The notes under the pieces were generated by a model. The model searched no databases and had not been told where the DNA came from. It saw only the letters and a list, made by a program, of their open reading frames with translations. From NCBI GenBank assembly GCA_902605035.1, contig CACLBB010000007.1:1-64000 (forward strand): 64,000 nucleotides of DNA, written 5' to 3'. Shown one piece after another: positions 1-10,128 of this stretch; positions within the stretch are counted from its first letter, which is position 1, and each line of letters begins with the position of its first letter. This DNA comes from an uncultured Pelagibacteraceae bacterium (GTDB lineage Bacteria > Pseudomonadota > Alphaproteobacteria > Pelagibacterales > Pelagibacteraceae). Made by a program: the position numbers and the translations under genes.

Positions 1-1
1 A

Positions 2-283
2 TTTAGAAAAAAAAATAAATCTACGGATATTTTATCGTTTCCATTTTATGAGAAAAAACATTTAAAAAAAATTATCTCCAAAGAAAAAAAAATTTACTTA
101 GGGGATATTATTATTAACTTAAATAAAATTAATAACAAAAAAGATAAAAAAAAATTTAAAAATCAATTTAATAAACTTTGGATACACGGTTTTTTTCATT
201 TGTTAGGCCATAGTCATAGGCTGGATAAGGAATACTTGAAGATGCAAAAACTAGAGAACAAATTTTTCAATTTTTTAAAATAA
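2..283 (+). CDS. ybeY: YbeY endoribonuclease, 3' part (5' end outside window)
   Basis: C-terminal 93 residues of the metal-dependent single-strand endoribonuclease that matures 16S rRNA 3' ends and supports ribosome quality control. What is visible: the family motif TDILSFP near the start of the fragment, GDIIIN in the middle, and the zinc-binding signature HGFFHLLGHSH near the end. The stop codon TAA is followed at once by the ATG of lnt (no spacer), matching the alphaproteobacterial ybeY-(corC)-lnt order. The open frame runs to the window edge, so the N-terminal half is missing only because of the cut. Confidence 0.9.
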   Translation, partial: FRKKNKSTDILSFPFYEKKHLKKIISKEKKIYLGDIIINLNKINNKKDKKKFKNQFNKLWIHGFFHLLGHSHRLDKEYLKMQKLENKFFNFLK

Positions 284-1843
284 ATGATAAGTTACATTCT
301 TAATAGTAGATTAATATTAATTTTTATATTACCTCTAACACTTGGCTTGTTGACCGTTTTTTCTTTCCAACCATTCAATTTAACAATAATTAATTTCTTA
401 ATTCTGCCTCTCCTTTTTTTTATATTAAGTAATGTAAATAAAAGATCAAAAAGCAAATATAGAAAAAAACCCTATCTTAACAATCTTTTTTTTATAGGAT
501 ATTTTTTTGGAATTGGTTTTTTTCTATCAGGTGTTTATTGGATTTCTTATTCACTTACTTTCGATGAAAGTTTAAAAGTATTAATTCCATTTTCAATTAT
601 CTTTATACCTTTAAGTTTAGGACTTTTTTTTGGTTTAGCTTCAATTTTTGCTGGACCGTTTATCAAAAATAATTACGCGTCCTTTTTTTTATTCTGTTTT
701 GTTTACTCTTTAATTGATTACTTAAGAGGAAATATATTATCAGGTTTTCCTTGGAATCTTTGGTCTTATTCATGGTCTTGGTTAACTGAACTAATTCAAA
801 TTTTAAATATTATTGGTCTTTATTCTTTTAACTCAATTTCAATAATTTTTTTTTGCTCTCCAGTTATACTATTTTTTCAAAGCAAATATAAATATTTTGT
901 TTTTTCAGTTCTAATTTTAATTTTCTTTTCTTTTTACATTTATGGATCTTTCAAGATTAATAGTGATCAGAAAATAAATGAAAATTTAATAGAAAAAATT
1001 AACGTTAAGATAATTTCTCCAAGTTTTAATATGAGGTATATTGAAACTGACAAAGAAATTAAGGAGACCATTGATAAAGTCGTAAGATACAGCGAACCAG
1101 AAAATAAAAATAAGACTATATTTGTATGGCCAGAGGGTATATTTGCAGGAATTTACTTTGATGATTTAAAAAGATTTTCAAATATTTTTAGAAAAAGTTT
1201 TTCTGATAATCACTTAATAATATTTGGTATCAATTCCAAAGGTGATCTACCAGACAAAATTTTTAATAGTTTGATAGTCACTAATAACAAATTAGATATT
1301 ATTTATAAGTATGACAAAAAAAAACTTGTTCCGTTTGGCGAATTTATTCCATTTGAAAAAATATTTGAAAAAGTTGGATTTAAAAAAATAACCCAAGGAT
1401 ATGGCTCTTTTTCAAAAGGAAACGATCAAGATAATTTTCTTTATGAAAATTTAAATGTACTCCCACTAATTTGCTATGAAATTATATTTCCAGAGCTTTC
1501 TCAGAATTCTAAAAAAAGAACTAATTTGATTATAAACATTTCCGAAGATGCGTGGTTTGGAAATTCTATAGGTCCACACCAACATTTTACTAAAGCAATT
1601 TTTAGGTCCGTTGAAAATAATACCTTTGTAGTAAGGTCTGCAAATAAAGGAATAAGTGCTTTTATAAGTAATAACGGAAAAGTAATTAAAAGATTAGAAC
1701 CAGACGAAGTAGGTAATATAGAATTAAATGTACCGTTAATTGACAATAATATCAAAAATAAAAATGATTTGATATTTTTTATTCTTTTATTTACATATCT
1801 TATATTCTTTTTAATTTTAAAGAATAAAAAAAATGCAAAATAA
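284..1843 (+). CDS. lnt: apolipoprotein N-acyltransferase
   Basis: Integral inner-membrane enzyme that adds the third acyl chain to the N-terminal Cys of lipoproteins, the last step of lipoprotein maturation. The first ~230 residues are hydrophobic with several membrane segments; the rest is a nitrilase (carbon-nitrogen hydrolase) domain. The catalytic triad can be read as Glu in WPEGIF (about residue 283), Lys in [11 protein letters not shown] (about 347) and Cys in [10 protein letters not shown] (about 396); a last membrane helix follows near residue 500. Length 519 is normal for the family. It starts directly after ybeY and overlaps metK by 11 bases. Lipoproteins elsewhere in the window (e.g. 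44664, 54345, 62877) are expected substrates. Confidence 0.93.
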   Translation: MISYILNSRLILIFILPLTLGLLTVFSFQPFNLTIINFLILPLLFFILSNVNKRSKSKYRKKPYLNNLFFIGYFFGIGFFLSGVYWISYSLTFDESLKVLIPFSIIFIPLSLGLFFGLASIFAGPFIKNNYASFFLFCFVYSLIDYLRGNILSGFPWNLWSYSWSWLTELIQILNIIGLYSFNSISIIFFCSPVILFFQSKYKYFVFSVLILIFFSFYIYGSFKINSDQKINENLIEKINVKIISPSFNMRYIETDKEIKETIDKVVRYSEPENKNKTIFVWPEGIFAGIYFDDLKRFSNIFRKSFSDNHLIIFGINSKGDLPDKIFNSLIVTNNKLDIIYKYDKKKLVPFGEFIPFEKIFEKVGFKKITQGYGSFSKGNDQDNFLYENLNVLPLICYEIIFPELSQNSKKRTNLIINISEDAWFGNSIGPHQHFTKAIFRSVENNTFVVRSANKGISAFISNNGKVIKRLEPDEVGNIELNVPLIDNNIKNKNDLIFFILLFTYLIFFLILKNKKNAK

Positions 1844-2993
1844 ATATTTATTTACTAGCGAGTCTGTTTCAGAAGGTCACCCAGATAAAGTTTGTGATAG
1901 AATTTCAGACATGGTAGTTGACTCATATTTGAGTCTTGACCCTTTTTCACGAGTTGCTTGCGAAACTCTTACAACGACAAATAAGGTTGTATTGGCAGGT
2001 GAAATCAGAGGTCCAAAAATCGAAAAAGAAGAAATTATTAACAAGGTTAGAGACTGTATAAAAGAAATTGGATATGATCAAAAAGGCTTTAGTTGGAAAA
2101 CTGCTAACATTGAAACTTTCCTTCATGAACAATCTGCTGATATAGCTATGGGAGTAGACTCAAAAGATAACAAAGACGAGGGAGCAGGAGATCAAGGTAT
2201 TATGTTTGGTTACGCTTGTACCGAAACAGATGATTTAATGCCAGCCCCTATTCATTTTTCACATAAGATTTTACGATTGATGGCGGAAGATAGAAAAAAA
2301 AATGCTTTGAAGGGAATTGAACCAGATTCAAAAAGTCAAGTTACAATGTTGTATCAAGATGATAAACCTATAAAAGTGACTTCAATAGTCATATCTACTC
2401 AGCATTCAAAAGATTTGAACCAAGATAAAGTTAAAGAGCTAATAATCCCTTATATTCATCGGTCTATTCCTGAAAATTATTTAAAAGATTTAGACCCCAA
2501 AGAAATTTATATAAATCCTACTGGTCAATTTATTATAGGTGGACCAGATGGAGACTCAGGTTTGACTGGAAGAAAGATTATTGTAGATACTTATGGAGGG
2601 GCAGCACCGCATGGTGGAGGCGCTTTTTCTGGGAAAGATCCAACAAAAGTTGATAGATCTGCAGCATATGCCGCAAGATATTTAGCCAAAAATATAGTAG
2701 CGGCTGGAGTTTCAAAAAAATGTTTAATTCAACTCGCATATGCTATTGGAGTATCTAAACCTTTATCTATTTTTGTGAGACTTGCTGAAGGGGATGAAAA
2801 TAAAACTGAGACTGTAAAAAAAATTATCAATAAAGAATTTAATTTGTCACCAAGAGGAATTCGAGAAATGCTAAATCTAAATAATCCTATTTATGAAGTT
2901 ACTTCAGCTTATGGACATTTTGGAAGAAAACCATCTGATTCTGGCGAATTTTCTTGGGAAAAAACTGATAAAGCTGATTTATTTAAATTGTAA
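1833..2993 (+). CDS. metK: S-adenosylmethionine synthetase
   Basis: Makes S-adenosylmethionine from methionine and ATP in the cytoplasm, supplying methyltransferases in this window (ubiE, cfa) and working in the methyl cycle with ahcY (39.6 kb). Signatures: [12 protein letters not shown] near residue 15, [12 protein letters not shown] near residue 117, and the P-loop-like [17 protein letters not shown] near residue 260. 386 residues is full length. The start overlaps the end of lnt by 11 bases, so it is probably transcribed from upstream. In many alphaproteobacteria trmB and rimP lie between metK and nusA; here neither is present and nusA follows after 95 bases. I saw no SAM riboswitch, and there is no separate leader in which one could sit. 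Confidence 0.97.
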   Translation: MQNKYLFTSESVSEGHPDKVCDRISDMVVDSYLSLDPFSRVACETLTTTNKVVLAGEIRGPKIEKEEIINKVRDCIKEIGYDQKGFSWKTANIETFLHEQSADIAMGVDSKDNKDEGAGDQGIMFGYACTETDDLMPAPIHFSHKILRLMAEDRKKNALKGIEPDSKSQVTMLYQDDKPIKVTSIVISTQHSKDLNQDKVKELIIPYIHRSIPENYLKDLDPKEIYINPTGQFIIGGPDGDSGLTGRKIIVDTYGGAAPHGGGAFSGKDPTKVDRSAAYAARYLAKNIVAAGVSKKCLIQLAYAIGVSKPLSIFVRLAEGDENKTETVKKIINKEFNLSPRGIREMLNLNNPIYEVTSAYGHFGRKPSDSGEFSWEKTDKADLFKL

Positions 2994-3048
2994 TCTTGAA
3001 AAAACCATAATTTTCAATTAATAAAGCTTATAAAACAGGAGAATATCA

Positions 3049-3074
3049 AAATGGGCTTTTGCCCATTTTTTTTT
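3049..3074 (+). terminator. intrinsic terminator / attenuator immediately before nusA
   Basis: Perfect 8-bp stem AAATGGGC / GCCCATTT with a TTTT loop, running into a 9-T tract (3066-3074). This is the clearest rho-independent terminator shape in the window. It ends only 14 bases before the nusA ATG, leaving no room for a promoter, so nusA must be reached by read-through; the hairpin then acts both as metK terminator and as nusA-operon attenuator (inference). It lies wholly inside the small leader ORF at 3051-3089. Confidence 0.8.
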
Positions 3075-3089
3075 AGGAGAGATAAATAA
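3051..3089 (+). CDS. putative 12-residue leader peptide of nusA operon
   Basis: A short ORF reading MGFCPFFFRRDK. It has its own strong Shine-Dalgarno AGGAGA (3037-3042) eight bases before its ATG, and its TAA stop (3087-3089) shares a base with the nusA ATG (TAATG), the coupling arrangement used repeatedly by true genes in this genome. The nusA Shine-Dalgarno (AGGAGA, 3075-3080) is inside it, and the terminator stem and T-tract make up its codons 1-8. A ribosome initiating here would cover the terminator, so translation could permit read-through into nusA. Peptide expression is unproven; a 12-codon ORF could arise by chance, but the combined architecture is unusual. Confidence 0.5.
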   Translation: MGFCPFFFRRDK

Positions 3090-4639
3090 TGTTAAATAGA
3101 GGACTAGATAAGCAAGAACTACTAAGAATCGTGGATGCAGTAGCAAACGAAAAATCCATCGATAAAGAACTTGTAATTGGCTCAATGGAAAGCGCCATTC
3201 AGAAAGCTGCGCTTACAAAATTTGGTAATGATAACAATATTGAAGTAATTATCGATCGAGAAAGCGGAGAAATCAAAATTCAAAAAGTTTTAGAAATAGT
3301 TGAGAAAGTTGAGGACTCTGCAAGAGAAATTACTCTTAACGAAGCTAAGAAAATAGACTCAAAGAATAATGAACTTAAGTTAGGTGATAAAGTTTTTGAA
3401 GAATTACCCCAAATAGATTTTGGAAGAATAGCTGCTCAAAGTGCGAAGCAAGTAATAAGTAGTAGAGTTAGAGAAGCGGAAAAAAATAGACAGTATGAGG
3501 ACTTTATCGACAAACAAAGACAAATTTTAAGTGGTATAATTAAAAGATTAGAATACGGAAATGTTATCGTAGATTTAGGTAAAGCAGAAGGCGTCATAAA
3601 AAAAGATGAATTAATACCGAGAGAAATTTTAAAAACTGGAGATAGAGTAAAAGCTTACTGTTATGAAGTTAAAAAGGAACTTAAGGGACATCAAATATTT
3701 TTATCTAGAGCTCACCCTCAGTTTCTTGCAAAGTTATTTCATCAAGAAGTTCCAGAGATTTATGAAGGAACAATTGAAATCAAATCTGTAGCAAGAGATC
3801 CTGGCAGTAGAGCTAAAATTTGTGTTCATTCACAAGATTCCTCTATTGATCCAGTAGGAGCTTGTGTAGGAATGAGAGGTAGTAGAGTTCAGACAATAGT
3901 TAATGAATTACACGGGGAAAAAATTGATATAATTAAATGGACAGAGGATTTACCAACTTTAATTTCTGAGTCCCTTTCTCCTGCTGAAATACAAAGAGTA
4001 TTAATAGATCAAGAGAATAAAAGAATTGATATAATTTTGACAGAAGATAACTTGAGTAAAGCAATAGGCCGTAGAGGGCAGAACGTAAGACTTGCTTCTA
4101 AATTAACTAATTATGAAATTGACATTCTTACAGATAAAGAGGATTCTGAAAGGAGACAAGCTGAATTCAAAGAAAAAACAGAAACCCTGATAAAAAATTT
4201 AGAAGTTGATGAAACATTAGGTCAACTTTTAGTCTCAGAGGGCTTTCCCAGCATAGAAGACATAGCACAATCTGTTCCTGAAGATATTTCAAAAATAGAA
4301 GCAATAGATGAAGAAACAGCCAAAGAATTAATAAACAGGTCAAAAGAAACCTTAGTTAAAGAAAAGGAGGCAGTCGCCCAAAAATTAAAAGAGCTAGGCG
4401 TCGAAGACTCGCTAATAAATTTAAAAGGTATGACCCAAGGTATGCTAGTAATTCTTGGACAAAAAAACATAAAAAAATTGTCTGACTTTGCTGATCTATC
4501 TTCAGATGAATTAATTGGTGGATTTGATGAAATTAAAGGAAAGAAAATTAGAATAGAAGGTTATTTAGAAGAATTTTCTTTATCAAGGAAAGAAGCTGAT
4601 GAGTTAATAATGGCAGCTAGAGAGATAGTTTACAAGTAA
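3089..4639 (+). CDS. nusA: transcription termination/antitermination factor NusA
   Basis: RNA-polymerase-associated factor that promotes pausing and intrinsic termination and takes part in antitermination. Domain order: N-terminal RNAP-binding domain (1-125), S1 domain (about 130-200), two KH domains (about 225-375; the second has the AIGRRGQNVRLA loop), then a C-terminal region with two helix-hairpin-helix/acidic repeat units (about 375-516). 516 residues is usual for alphaproteobacteria. The SD is AGGAGA, eight bases before ATG. It opens the nusA-infB-rbfA-rpsO-pnp operon, without rimP upstream or ylxR downstream. The preceding terminator inside a leader ORF suggests autoregulation, because NusA itself stimulates such terminators. 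Confidence 0.96.
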   Translation: MLNRGLDKQELLRIVDAVANEKSIDKELVIGSMESAIQKAALTKFGNDNNIEVIIDRESGEIKIQKVLEIVEKVEDSAREITLNEAKKIDSKNNELKLGDKVFEELPQIDFGRIAAQSAKQVISSRVREAEKNRQYEDFIDKQRQILSGIIKRLEYGNVIVDLGKAEGVIKKDELIPREILKTGDRVKAYCYEVKKELKGHQIFLSRAHPQFLAKLFHQEVPEIYEGTIEIKSVARDPGSRAKICVHSQDSSIDPVGACVGMRGSRVQTIVNELHGEKIDIIKWTEDLPTLISESLSPAEIQRVLIDQENKRIDIILTEDNLSKAIGRRGQNVRLASKLTNYEIDILTDKEDSERRQAEFKEKTETLIKNLEVDETLGQLLVSEGFPSIEDIAQSVPEDISKIEAIDEETAKELINRSKETLVKEKEAVAQKLKELGVEDSLINLKGMTQGMLVILGQKNIKKLSDFADLSSDELIGGFDEIKGKKIRIEGYLEEFSLSRKEADELIMAAREIVYK

Positions 4640-4643
4640 TGTT

Positions 4644-6830
4644 ATGGAAAAAGATAAAAAAAAAACACTCACTATATCGTCAAATTTAAAAAAGAAAATT
4701 GATACAAGCTCTATAAGTCCAGGTAAGAAGCAATCATTTGAGGTAGAGAGGAAGAGACCTTTTAAAGGAACAAAGGTTTTTAATAAAGGCAATTCATCTT
4801 TTAACCCAACAATTAATCAAGATATAAGAAAAAAGAAAAATCCTGCAAGAAAGTTTATAGAACAGCAAGCTACTAAAGACTTTATCAAAAAAGATAATAA
4901 ACCTACTGGTAAGAGCAAACTTAAGCTTAAAAGCCCTATAGACAAGAGAGATTTCAAACTTACTGTTTCAAGAGCTTTAAATGTTGAAGAAATAGAAATT
5001 AAGCAAAGAAGTTTAGCTTCTGTAAAGAGAGCTAGATTAAAAGAGAAAAAAAATAAACCTGAGGGAGAGGAAAAAAAAGAATTTAAAAAAGTAATTCGAG
5101 ATGTGAAAATTCCAGAACAAATTACTATTCAAGAACTTTCAAATCGAATGGCAGAAAAATCTAGTGATATAATAAAATTTTTATTGAATATGAAAGTTAT
5201 AGCAACAATCAATCATAATATCGATAAAGATACAGCTGAATACATTGTTAAAGAGTTTGGTCATAAACCAATCTTAGAAGATCAACCAATTATAGAAAAA
5301 ACAAAGGTAAAAGAAAAATTAGAAGGTGACATAAAAACAAGAAGCCCTGTTGTAACAATTATGGGACACGTCGATCATGGAAAAACTTCACTTTTAGACG
5401 CCTTAAGAGACTCTAATGTAGTTTCGGGAGAGCATGGTGGTATTACTCAACATATAGGAGCATACCAGGTTACAACTGAAAAAAATAAAGTAATTACTTT
5501 TATTGATACTCCAGGACATGCTGCATTTACTGAAATGAGAGCACGAGGATCAAAAATTACTGATGTAGTAGTTTTAGTTGTTGCAGCTGATGATGGCATC
5601 AAACCTCAAACTATAGAAGCGATAAACCATGCGAAAGCAGCAAAAGTTCCTATAATTGTAGCAATAAATAAATGTGATTTACCAGAAAAAAATATTAGTA
5701 AAATTAAAAATGAAATGATGCAATACGAACTAATTGCTGAAGATTTAAGTGGAGACACTTTATTTGTGGAGGTTTCAGCGTTAAAAAAAACTAATTTAGA
5801 TCAACTGAAAGAAAATATTTTATTACAATCAGAAATATTAGATTTAAAATCATCTTTTTCAGGACCAGCAAGAGGAGTAGTGATCGAATCAAAGATTGAT
5901 AAAGGCAAGGGACCAGTTTCTACAATTTTAATCACCAATGGAAAATTAAAAAAAGGTGACTATTTTTTGTGCGGTGATACCTGGGGTAAAATAAGAGCCA
6001 TGATAAATTATGAGGGAAAAAATATTGAGGAAGCTCTTCCTTCAATGCCTGTTGAAATTCTTGGAATGAATAGTTCAGCTTTTGCCGGAGCAGAGTTTTT
6101 AGTAACAAAAAATGAGAATGAGGCCAAACAAATGGCAGAATATAAAAAAGATAATTCCGATAAGAGTAAAATATTAGCAAAAGATAAAACTACTTTATTT
6201 GATAATGTACAAGAAAAAAATGAGTTAAACATTATAATTAAGTCAGACGTTCAAGGATCAAGTGAAGCACTAAAGACAGCAATCAATAAAATAGTTCACA
6301 GCGAAGTAGAAGCAAAAATAATTTTATCTGATATAGGCATGATAAATGAAACTGATGTAACTTTGGCTAAAGCTTCAGATGCAATTTTAATAGGTTTTAA
6401 TGTTAAGCCTAACAGGGAGGCAAAAAAGTTAGCAGAGGAACAAAAAATAGATATAAAATATTTCAATATAATATATGAAGCTTTAGAATATGTAGAAAAA
6501 TCTTTATCTGGATTGCTTGAACCTGATATAAAAGAAACATTATTAGGTTCAGCCGAAATTCAAAAAATATTTAAAGTATCTAACGCTGGTAAGATAGCTG
6601 GATCAAAAGTTTTAAACGGTGAAATAAAGAATAAATCTAAAGCTAGAATCATTAGAGATGGCGTTGTTGTTTATAGTGGCGAAATACAAAGTATATACAG
6701 AGAAAAAAATCAAGTTAAAGAAGTAGGAACGGGTCTTGAATGTGGAATTAGCATTAAAGACTTTATAGATTTTAAAGAGAAGGATGTAATCGAATCTTAT
6801 TTAGATGAAAAAATTCAAAGATCAATATAA
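4644..6830 (+). CDS. infB: translation initiation factor IF-2
   Basis: GTPase that brings initiator fMet-tRNA to the 30S subunit. The N-terminal ~150 residues are Lys-rich and disordered-looking, shorter than in E. coli (728 vs about 890 residues overall). An IF2_N module follows (about 155-210), then the G domain with G1 GHVDHGKTS (about 240), G3 DTPGHAAF (about 290) and G4 NKCD (about 341), and the C-terminal domains that bind initiator tRNA. It starts four bases after nusA stops, and its stop overlaps the rbfA ATG (TAATG), so it is translationally coupled in the operon. Confidence 0.97.
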   Translation: MEKDKKKTLTISSNLKKKIDTSSISPGKKQSFEVERKRPFKGTKVFNKGNSSFNPTINQDIRKKKNPARKFIEQQATKDFIKKDNKPTGKSKLKLKSPIDKRDFKLTVSRALNVEEIEIKQRSLASVKRARLKEKKNKPEGEEKKEFKKVIRDVKIPEQITIQELSNRMAEKSSDIIKFLLNMKVIATINHNIDKDTAEYIVKEFGHKPILEDQPIIEKTKVKEKLEGDIKTRSPVVTIMGHVDHGKTSLLDALRDSNVVSGEHGGITQHIGAYQVTTEKNKVITFIDTPGHAAFTEMRARGSKITDVVVLVVAADDGIKPQTIEAINHAKAAKVPIIVAINKCDLPEKNISKIKNEMMQYELIAEDLSGDTLFVEVSALKKTNLDQLKENILLQSEILDLKSSFSGPARGVVIESKIDKGKGPVSTILITNGKLKKGDYFLCGDTWGKIRAMINYEGKNIEEALPSMPVEILGMNSSAFAGAEFLVTKNENEAKQMAEYKKDNSDKSKILAKDKTTLFDNVQEKNELNIIIKSDVQGSSEALKTAINKIVHSEVEAKIILSDIGMINETDVTLAKASDAILIGFNVKPNREAKKLAEEQKIDIKYFNIIYEALEYVEKSLSGLLEPDIKETLLGSAEIQKIFKVSNAGKIAGSKVLNGEIKNKSKARIIRDGVVVYSGEIQSIYREKNQVKEVGTGLECGISIKDFIDFKEKDVIESYLDEKIQRSI

Positions 6831-7228
6831 TGAAAAATAATAGTTCAGAAAAAACATTCAGCCAAAGACAGTTAAGAGTAGGCGAGCTGGTAAAACAAAA
6901 TTTAGGTGAGCTTTTTATAAGAAATGAAGCAAAAATACCCTCGATTAACACAAAATTAATTACAGTAACTGAGGTGCGAATGACTCCGGATCTAAAAACA
7001 GCTAGGGTTTATGTCATTCCCTTGGGAGGCATAGACATGAAGGAAACGGTTAGAGTCTTGACGGAATACTCCCATCTTGTTAGAAAAGCCCTGTCTAAAA
7101 GGTTAGATATTAAGTTTCTTCCTAAACTCACATTTGTTGAAGATAACTCATTTGAATATGCTGAAAAGATTGAGAGAATTATTAAAAAGATAAAAATAGA
7201 TGATACAGAAAAAAAAAGATACAATTAA
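6830..7228 (+). CDS. rbfA: ribosome-binding factor A
   Basis: Small KH-fold protein that binds the 30S subunit and helps 16S rRNA 5'-end maturation. 132 residues, with the family core RVGELVKQNLGELF at the N terminus and the conserved VTEVRMTPDLKTARVYV segment (about 45-60). Its ATG overlaps the infB stop, and its 3' end overlaps the start of rpsO by 29 bases. truB, normally between rbfA and rpsO, is absent here. Confidence 0.93.
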   Translation: MKNNSSEKTFSQRQLRVGELVKQNLGELFIRNEAKIPSINTKLITVTEVRMTPDLKTARVYVIPLGGIDMKETVRVLTEYSHLVRKALSKRLDIKFLPKLTFVEDNSFEYAEKIERIIKKIKIDDTEKKRYN

Positions 7229-7460
7229 GTCACTTGCAATACATGAAAAAGACGTTGGATCTACAGAGATACAAATAGGTTTACTGACTGACAAGATATC
7301 AAAACTCTCAGACCATTTTAAAAAGTTTAAGAAAGACAAACACTCTACAGTGGGATTAACAAAATCAGTGAACAAAAGAAAAAAACTTTTGAATTATCTC
7401 AAGAAAAAAAATCAAGAGTCCTATCAAAAAATAATTAAGCAACTAAATATAAGGAAATAA
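7200..7460 (+). CDS. rpsO: 30S ribosomal protein S15
   Basis: Primary 16S rRNA-binding protein of the platform. 86 residues with the S15 core [27 protein letters not shown] and [13 protein letters not shown]. The usual HSRRGL segment reads HSTVGL, so two basic residues commonly found at this rRNA contact are replaced. The start chosen overlaps rbfA by 29 bases; it gives the normal distance (about 20 residues) to the GSTE motif and no internal Met offers a better choice. The stop overlaps the pnp ATG by one base, the classic rpsO-pnp pairing. Confidence 0.92.
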   Translation: MIQKKKDTIKSLAIHEKDVGSTEIQIGLLTDKISKLSDHFKKFKKDKHSTVGLTKSVNKRKKLLNYLKKKNQESYQKIIKQLNIRK

Positions 7461-9532
7461 TGTTTAAAATTCATAAAGAAGAAATCTCTATTAACGGAAA
7501 AAAAATAATTCTTGAAACAGGAAAAATAGCTAGACAAGCAGATGGAGCGGTCATAGTTTCATGTGGAGAAACAGTAGTTATAGCTACAGCAGTAGGTGCA
7601 AAAAAAACTAATGATGGTCAAGATTATTTTCCTTTATCAGTAAATTATCAAGAAAAATATTATGCAGCCGGAAAAATTCCTGGAGGTTATTTTAAAAGAG
7701 AGGCTAGACCAACTGAGGCAGAAACTTTAATTTCAAGACTAATTGATAGGCCTTTAAGACCATTGTTTCCATCTAGTTTTATGAATGAAGTACAAATTTT
7801 ACCAACTGTTTTATCTTATGATGGAGAAAATCAGCCAGACATTCTTTCTATAATAGCCTCTTCAGCAGCATTGTCTATATCAGGACTACCATTCAAAGGA
7901 CCAATTGCAGCAAGCAGAGTTGGATATAAAGATAAAAAGTATTTACTTAACCCTACACCAGAAGAATTAAAAGAATCCGAATTAGATTTAGTTGTAGCTG
8001 GCACTGAAGATGCGGTTTTGATGGTTGAGTCAGAAACTTCTGGACTGACTGAAAAAGTAATGTTAGATGCGGTCAAATTTGGTCATGAAAACTTTGTTCC
8101 GATTATAAAAGCAATTAAATCTTTAACTAAAAAAGCAGGTAAACCAAAGTGGGAAGTTGAAGAGGTAGATCACTCTGATTTGAAAAAGAAAATTGCAAGT
8201 GCTTTCGAAAAAGATTTAAGAAATGCTTTTAATGAAATTGATAAAAAGAAGAGATCAACAGCAATATCTGAAATTGATGCAAAATGTAAAGAAATGTTTT
8301 CAGAAGACGAAAATATTACTGAAAATCAAGCAATGGCTCAACTAAAGTCACTTGAGAAAGATATAGTTAGAACCGCAATTTTAAAAGATAAAAAAAGAAT
8401 TGATGGTAGAGGTTTAGCGGATGTGAGACAAATTAAATGTGAGGTAGGAGTTTTACCAAGAACTCACGGCTCAGCACTATTTACTCGAGGTGAGACCCAA
8501 GCATTAGTTGTGACTACATTAGGAATGTCAGATGATGAACAAAGACTTGAAAGTTTAGATGGAATGCACAGATCAAATTTTATGCTTCACTATAACTTTC
8601 CTCCATTTTCAGTCGGTGAATGTGGAAGAATTGGAACTGGCAGAAGAGAAATTGGTCATGGTAAACTTGCTTGGAGAGCAATAAATTCCTCTTTACCGAA
8701 AAAAGAAAATTTTCCTTACACTTTAAGAGTTGTATCAGAAATAACGGAGTCAAACGGATCTTCATCAATGGCGACTGTTTGTGGAACTTCTCTATCCTTA
8801 ATGGATGCAGGAGTACCAATAAAAGAGCCTGTAGCTGGTATTGCTATGGGTTTAATTAAAGAAGGCGAAAAATTTTCTGTTCTATCAGATATTCTAGGTG
8901 ATGAGGACCATCTTGGAGATATGGATTTCAAAGTTGCAGGTACAAAAGATGGAATTACATCTCTTCAAATGGATATTAAAATTACTGGAATTACTTTTGA
9001 AATTATGGAGGAGGCACTGAATCAAGCTAAATCTGGTAGAGAACATATTTTAGGTGAAATGAACAAAGCCTTAAAATCATCAAGAAAAGAATTTTCAAAA
9101 CACACTCCTAAAATGGAAACAATAAAAGTCGACAAAAAAGATATTGCTACAGTTATAGGAAAAGGTGGAGCGACTATAAGAGAGATAGTAGAGACATCAG
9201 GTGCTAAAGTTGATGTAAAAGATACTGGGGAAGTTACTGTTGCAGCTCCAGATGAAGATTCAAGGAATAAAGCAATAGAATTTATCAAAAGTCTTGTAGC
9301 CAAACCAGAAATGGGAAAAATTTATAAGGGTAAAGTTGTGAAGATTATGGAATTTGGAGCTTTTGTTAATTTTTTAGGAAAGCAGGACGGTTTAGTTCAT
9401 ATCTCAGAATTAGCAACTAAAAGAGTTGCAAAAGTTGGTGACGTAGTAAAAGAAGGCGACGAAGTTTCAGTTAAAGTTGTTGGTTTTGATAGAGGTAAAG
9501 TGAAATTATCTATCAAACAAGCAGTAGCTTAA
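7460..9532 (+). CDS. pnp: polyribonucleotide nucleotidyltransferase (PNPase)
   Basis: Phosphorolytic 3'-5' exoribonuclease, core of mRNA turnover. Two RNase PH-like halves are visible: the first from the N terminus (with [29 protein letters not shown] near residue 75, shown here as separate conserved blocks [12 protein letters not shown] and RLIDRPLRP) and the second with DGRGLADVR near 315 and the catalytic Asp-rich [13 protein letters not shown] near 475-490. A KH domain ([12 protein letters not shown], about 565) and a C-terminal S1 domain (about 620-690) complete the family architecture. 690 residues is standard. It closes the operon and converges with the GNAT-like gene four bases beyond its stop. 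Confidence 0.97.
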   Translation: MFKIHKEEISINGKKIILETGKIARQADGAVIVSCGETVVIATAVGAKKTNDGQDYFPLSVNYQEKYYAAGKIPGGYFKREARPTEAETLISRLIDRPLRPLFPSSFMNEVQILPTVLSYDGENQPDILSIIASSAALSISGLPFKGPIAASRVGYKDKKYLLNPTPEELKESELDLVVAGTEDAVLMVESETSGLTEKVMLDAVKFGHENFVPIIKAIKSLTKKAGKPKWEVEEVDHSDLKKKIASAFEKDLRNAFNEIDKKKRSTAISEIDAKCKEMFSEDENITENQAMAQLKSLEKDIVRTAILKDKKRIDGRGLADVRQIKCEVGVLPRTHGSALFTRGETQALVVTTLGMSDDEQRLESLDGMHRSNFMLHYNFPPFSVGECGRIGTGRREIGHGKLAWRAINSSLPKKENFPYTLRVVSEITESNGSSSMATVCGTSLSLMDAGVPIKEPVAGIAMGLIKEGEKFSVLSDILGDEDHLGDMDFKVAGTKDGITSLQMDIKITGITFEIMEEALNQAKSGREHILGEMNKALKSSRKEFSKHTPKMETIKVDKKDIATVIGKGGATIREIVETSGAKVDVKDTGEVTVAAPDEDSRNKAIEFIKSLVAKPEMGKIYKGKVVKIMEFGAFVNFLGKQDGLVHISELATKRVAKVGDVVKEGDEVSVKVVGFDRGKVKLSIKQAVA

Positions 9533-9536
9533 TACT

Positions 9537-10052
9537 TTAAATTTTATACTCAAAATTTTGAGTTTTCTCATTTACTTGCAGTTCAAAAGCCCCGTTATGT
9601 AAATGAAAATTTCTAGCCATCTTAGTTAAAGGAGATAAAGTTACTAATCTATTTAGATGATTTGATTTTTTAATCTTTTTAAATACTTCTTTGACTATTA
9701 ATTTCCCACCACCTTTTTTTTTGGACCAAACTGTGTAAGCAATAGCAATTTTTCCTACTTTTTGATCTCTTAGCGTACTTTGTAGATGAGCGTCTTTAGT
9801 CATTAAATCTAACTCTTCTACAGTTTTAGGAATATCATTAGTAAAACCAAAACACATAATTGCACAAATATCGTTTTTATATTTAACACCATAAATTTTA
9901 CGACCGTATTCAGTTCGAAATTTAATATCAAGTTCCGGTCTAACTGGGTCTTCATCAACATTGCATGTTTTGAGCTCTACAAGCTCAGCTCCTTTCACCC
10001 AATCAAAAAAGTTATTAAATTTTTCTTTGACTTTTTTATTAATGCTTATCAT
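9537..10052 (-). CDS. GNAT-like acetyltransferase-type protein
   Basis: 171-residue soluble protein of unknown substrate. The C-terminal half resembles the GNAT acyltransferase fold: a beta strand reading GKIAIAYTVWSKKKGGG followed by a long helix, a Leu/Val-rich strand (LVTLSPLTKMA) and a terminal FHLHNGAF resembling the (H/Y)xxNGA segment at the end of GNAT domains. There is no clear acetyl-CoA (Q/R)xxGxG/A loop, so the assignment is by overall pattern only. It lies 76 bases downstream of fabI on the same strand and converges on pnp. No function should be inferred beyond a possible acyltransferase fold. Confidence 0.55.
   Translation of the reverse strand: MISINKKVKEKFNNFFDWVKGAELVELKTCNVDEDPVRPELDIKFRTEYGRKIYGVKYKNDICAIMCFGFTNDIPKTVEELDLMTKDAHLQSTLRDQKVGKIAIAYTVWSKKKGGGKLIVKEVFKKIKKSNHLNRLVTLSPLTKMARNFHLHNGAFELQVNEKTQNFEYKI
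9548..9563 (+). terminator. palindromic hairpin after pnp
   Basis: A perfect 16-base palindrome ACTCAAAATTTTGAGT followed by a short T run (9564-9566). It sits 15 bases after the pnp stop, inside the 3' coding end of the convergent gene at 9537-10052. It could terminate pnp transcription, but the stem is AT-rich and the T-tract short, so this is tentative. Confidence 0.4.
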
Positions 10053-10128
10053 TTATATGATTTTATAATTATTTTTTAACTTATTTAGATTAACTATTTA
10101 TGCATTTTAGTAATGTTATTTTTGCAAA

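Noticed and set aside
8580-9303. Antisense open frames inside pnp (minus strand)
   Set aside because: They overlap a fully conserved gene, have no family motifs or start signals, and reflect low stop-codon density opposite conserved codons.
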